Shown here: piece after piece, positions 42,193 to 43,045 of the stretch | Layout of the letters: every line of letters begins with the position of its first letter | Numbering within the stretch: position 1 is the stretch's first letter | NCBI GenBank assembly: GCA_027486095.1 | Contig: JAIXPT010000217.1 | Coordinates: forward strand, 1-43,045 | From: Planctomycetaceae bacterium | GTDB lineage: Bacteria; Planctomycetota; Planctomycetia; Pirellulales; UBA1268 | Reading direction: 5' to 3' | Length of the DNA: 43,045 nucleotides | Notes under the pieces: generated by a model | The model's database searches: none | What the model was told of the DNA's origin: nothing | Seen by the model: only the letters and a program-made list of their open reading frames with translations | Program-made: the position numbers and the translations under genes

Positions 42193-42198
42193 TACAAT
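42193..42198 (+). promoter_or_regulatory. Possible -10 element (TACAAT) upstream of the AAA ATPase gene
   Basis: TACAAT lies 24 bp upstream of the ATG. No good -35 box is present at the right distance; the nearest candidate, TTGTAC at 42156, is 31 bp away, too far for a standard promoter. Confidence 0.3.
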
Positions 42199-42221
42199 CA
42201 GTCATTCCCCGGAGCTTTTCC

Positions 42222-43045
42222 ATGCCAGCCGCCCCCGCCTCGCTTCTCCCCTCCTCGCTTCCAAAGACCCTCGCTGAACTTCGGGCGTCCGGCTGGAAGA
42301 GCCGCACCGTCAAGGAGGAGGTCCGGGAGAACTTCCTCCGGATGCTCGCCACGGGCGACGAGCTCTTTCCGGGAATCGTCGGCTACGACGACACCGTGAT
42401 CCCCGAGATCAACGTCGCGCTCCTCGCCGGGCACGACATGCTCTTTCTTGGCGAGAAGGGGCAGGCGAAGAGCCGCCTCATGCGGCAGCTCGTGCGGTTT
42501 CTCGACGAATTCGTGCCGTACCTCGACGACCCGGCGATTCCCTTTCACGACGATCCCTTGAAGCCGATCACCCGCGCCGGGAAGCAACTCGTGGCCGAGC
42601 GTGATCCTGCCCAGGTGCCGATCGCCTGGTGGCCGCGAGAGGAACGCTATGCGGAGCGGCTCGCACCTGGGACGAAGTTCGCCGACATCATCGGCGAGAT
42701 CGATCCGGCCAAGCTCGCCGGCGGCACGAGCATGGCGAGCGAGGAGGCCCTCCACTTCGGCCTCATCCCCCGGATGCACCGCGGCATCTTCGCGATGAAC
42801 GAGCTGCCCGAACTCGACGAACTCGTGCAGGTGGGGATGTTCAACATCCTCGAGGAGCGCGACGTGCAGATCCGCGGCTATCCCGTGAAGTTCGACATCG
42901 ACGTGATGCTGCTCTTCTCGGCGAATCCCGCGACCTACAACCGCTCCGGGAAGGTGATCCCGCAGCTCAAGGACCGCATCGGCGCCGTGATCCACACGCA
43001 CTATCCGCGCGACCGCGACCTCGGCATCAAGGTGGCCGAGCAGGA
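42222..43045 (+). CDS. Magnesium-chelatase-like AAA ATPase (5' part, cut by window end)
   Basis: 274 residues are visible. Walker A is GEKGQAKS at residues 77-84, inside [20 protein letters not shown]. Later blocks are [39 protein letters not shown], which sits where the Walker B/helix 2 insert of the ChlI/BchI class lies, and [11 protein letters not shown], the sensor 1 asparagine. In phototrophs ChlI drives magnesium insertion into protoporphyrin; in planctomycetes and other non-phototrophs these MoxR/ChlI relatives act as chaperone-like ATPases, usually with a von Willebrand A-domain partner, which might lie to the right of the window. ATG 42222 has GGAG 7 nt upstream. The start and class are secure; the function is not. 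Confidence 0.88.
   Translation, partial: MPAAPASLLPSSLPKTLAELRASGWKSRTVKEEVRENFLRMLATGDELFPGIVGYDDTVIPEINVALLAGHDMLFLGEKGQAKSRLMRQLVRFLDEFVPYLDDPAIPFHDDPLKPITRAGKQLVAERDPAQVPIAWWPREERYAERLAPGTKFADIIGEIDPAKLAGGTSMASEEALHFGLIPRMHRGIFAMNELPELDELVQVGMFNILEERDVQIRGYPVKFDIDVMLLFSANPATYNRSGKVIPQLKDRIGAVIHTHYPRDRDLGIKVAEQ

Noticed and set aside
42222-43045. Evidence for chlorophyll synthesis from the magnesium-chelatase-like gene
   Set aside because: No other pigment genes are seen, and ChlI/MoxR-type ATPases are common in non-phototrophs.

Overview
The window is GC-rich bacterial DNA and almost certainly comes from a planctomycete, probably of the Pirellula/Lacipirellula kind. That placement rests on several signs: DUF1559-type and other prepilin-like proteins with the planctomycete 'H-X9-DG' style C-terminus, a PEP-CTERM signal, several membrane GT-C/TPR proteins, a three-gene SPFH cluster, and a large CPS-motif P-type ATPase. 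It is inferred from protein character only; there is no rRNA in the window.

Left part (1-6.1 kb): priA (truncated by the left edge) diverges from nadD. nadD converges on a three-gene minus-strand operon (DUF1559 pseudopilin, Gly/Pro-rich membrane protein, 84-residue protein). Between the converging ends lies a 338-bp array of palindromic repeats, which itself supplies the TAG stop codons of both flanking genes. A cytoplasmic orphan histidine kinase follows.

6.1-15.4 kb: a translationally overlapped plus-strand operon encodes a UGM-like FAD protein, a GT87-like membrane glycosyltransferase, a YfhO-like protein and a GT-C/TPR protein. This looks like a surface-glycan or glycoprotein module. 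It converges on a second GT-C/TPR protein.

13.5-24.9 kb (minus strand): one long, tightly packed operon reads HflK-like (with an unusual polytopic N-terminus), HflC-like, third SPFH protein, ABC ATPase, ABC permease with a large soluble insert, membrane-anchored unknown, GT-C/TPR protein. A second ABC-2 type permease diverges from its promoter end. A heavy-metal P-type ATPase with CPS in place of CPC lies beyond.

28-40.5 kb: a pseudopilus/TPR region. Two paralogous prepilin-like proteins flank a TPR protein. They are followed by a PEP-CTERM/TPR fusion protein, then a minus-strand operon gspE - CvpA-like protein with DxDGD loops - secreted protein, then another DUF1559 pseudopilin. The right end carries a third GT-C/TPR paralogue and the start of a magnesium-chelatase-like AAA ATPase that runs off the window.

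No tRNA, rRNA, CRISPR, IS element or prophage was recognised. Long open frames antisense to the real genes are common here because of the GC-rich codon use, and have been left out.
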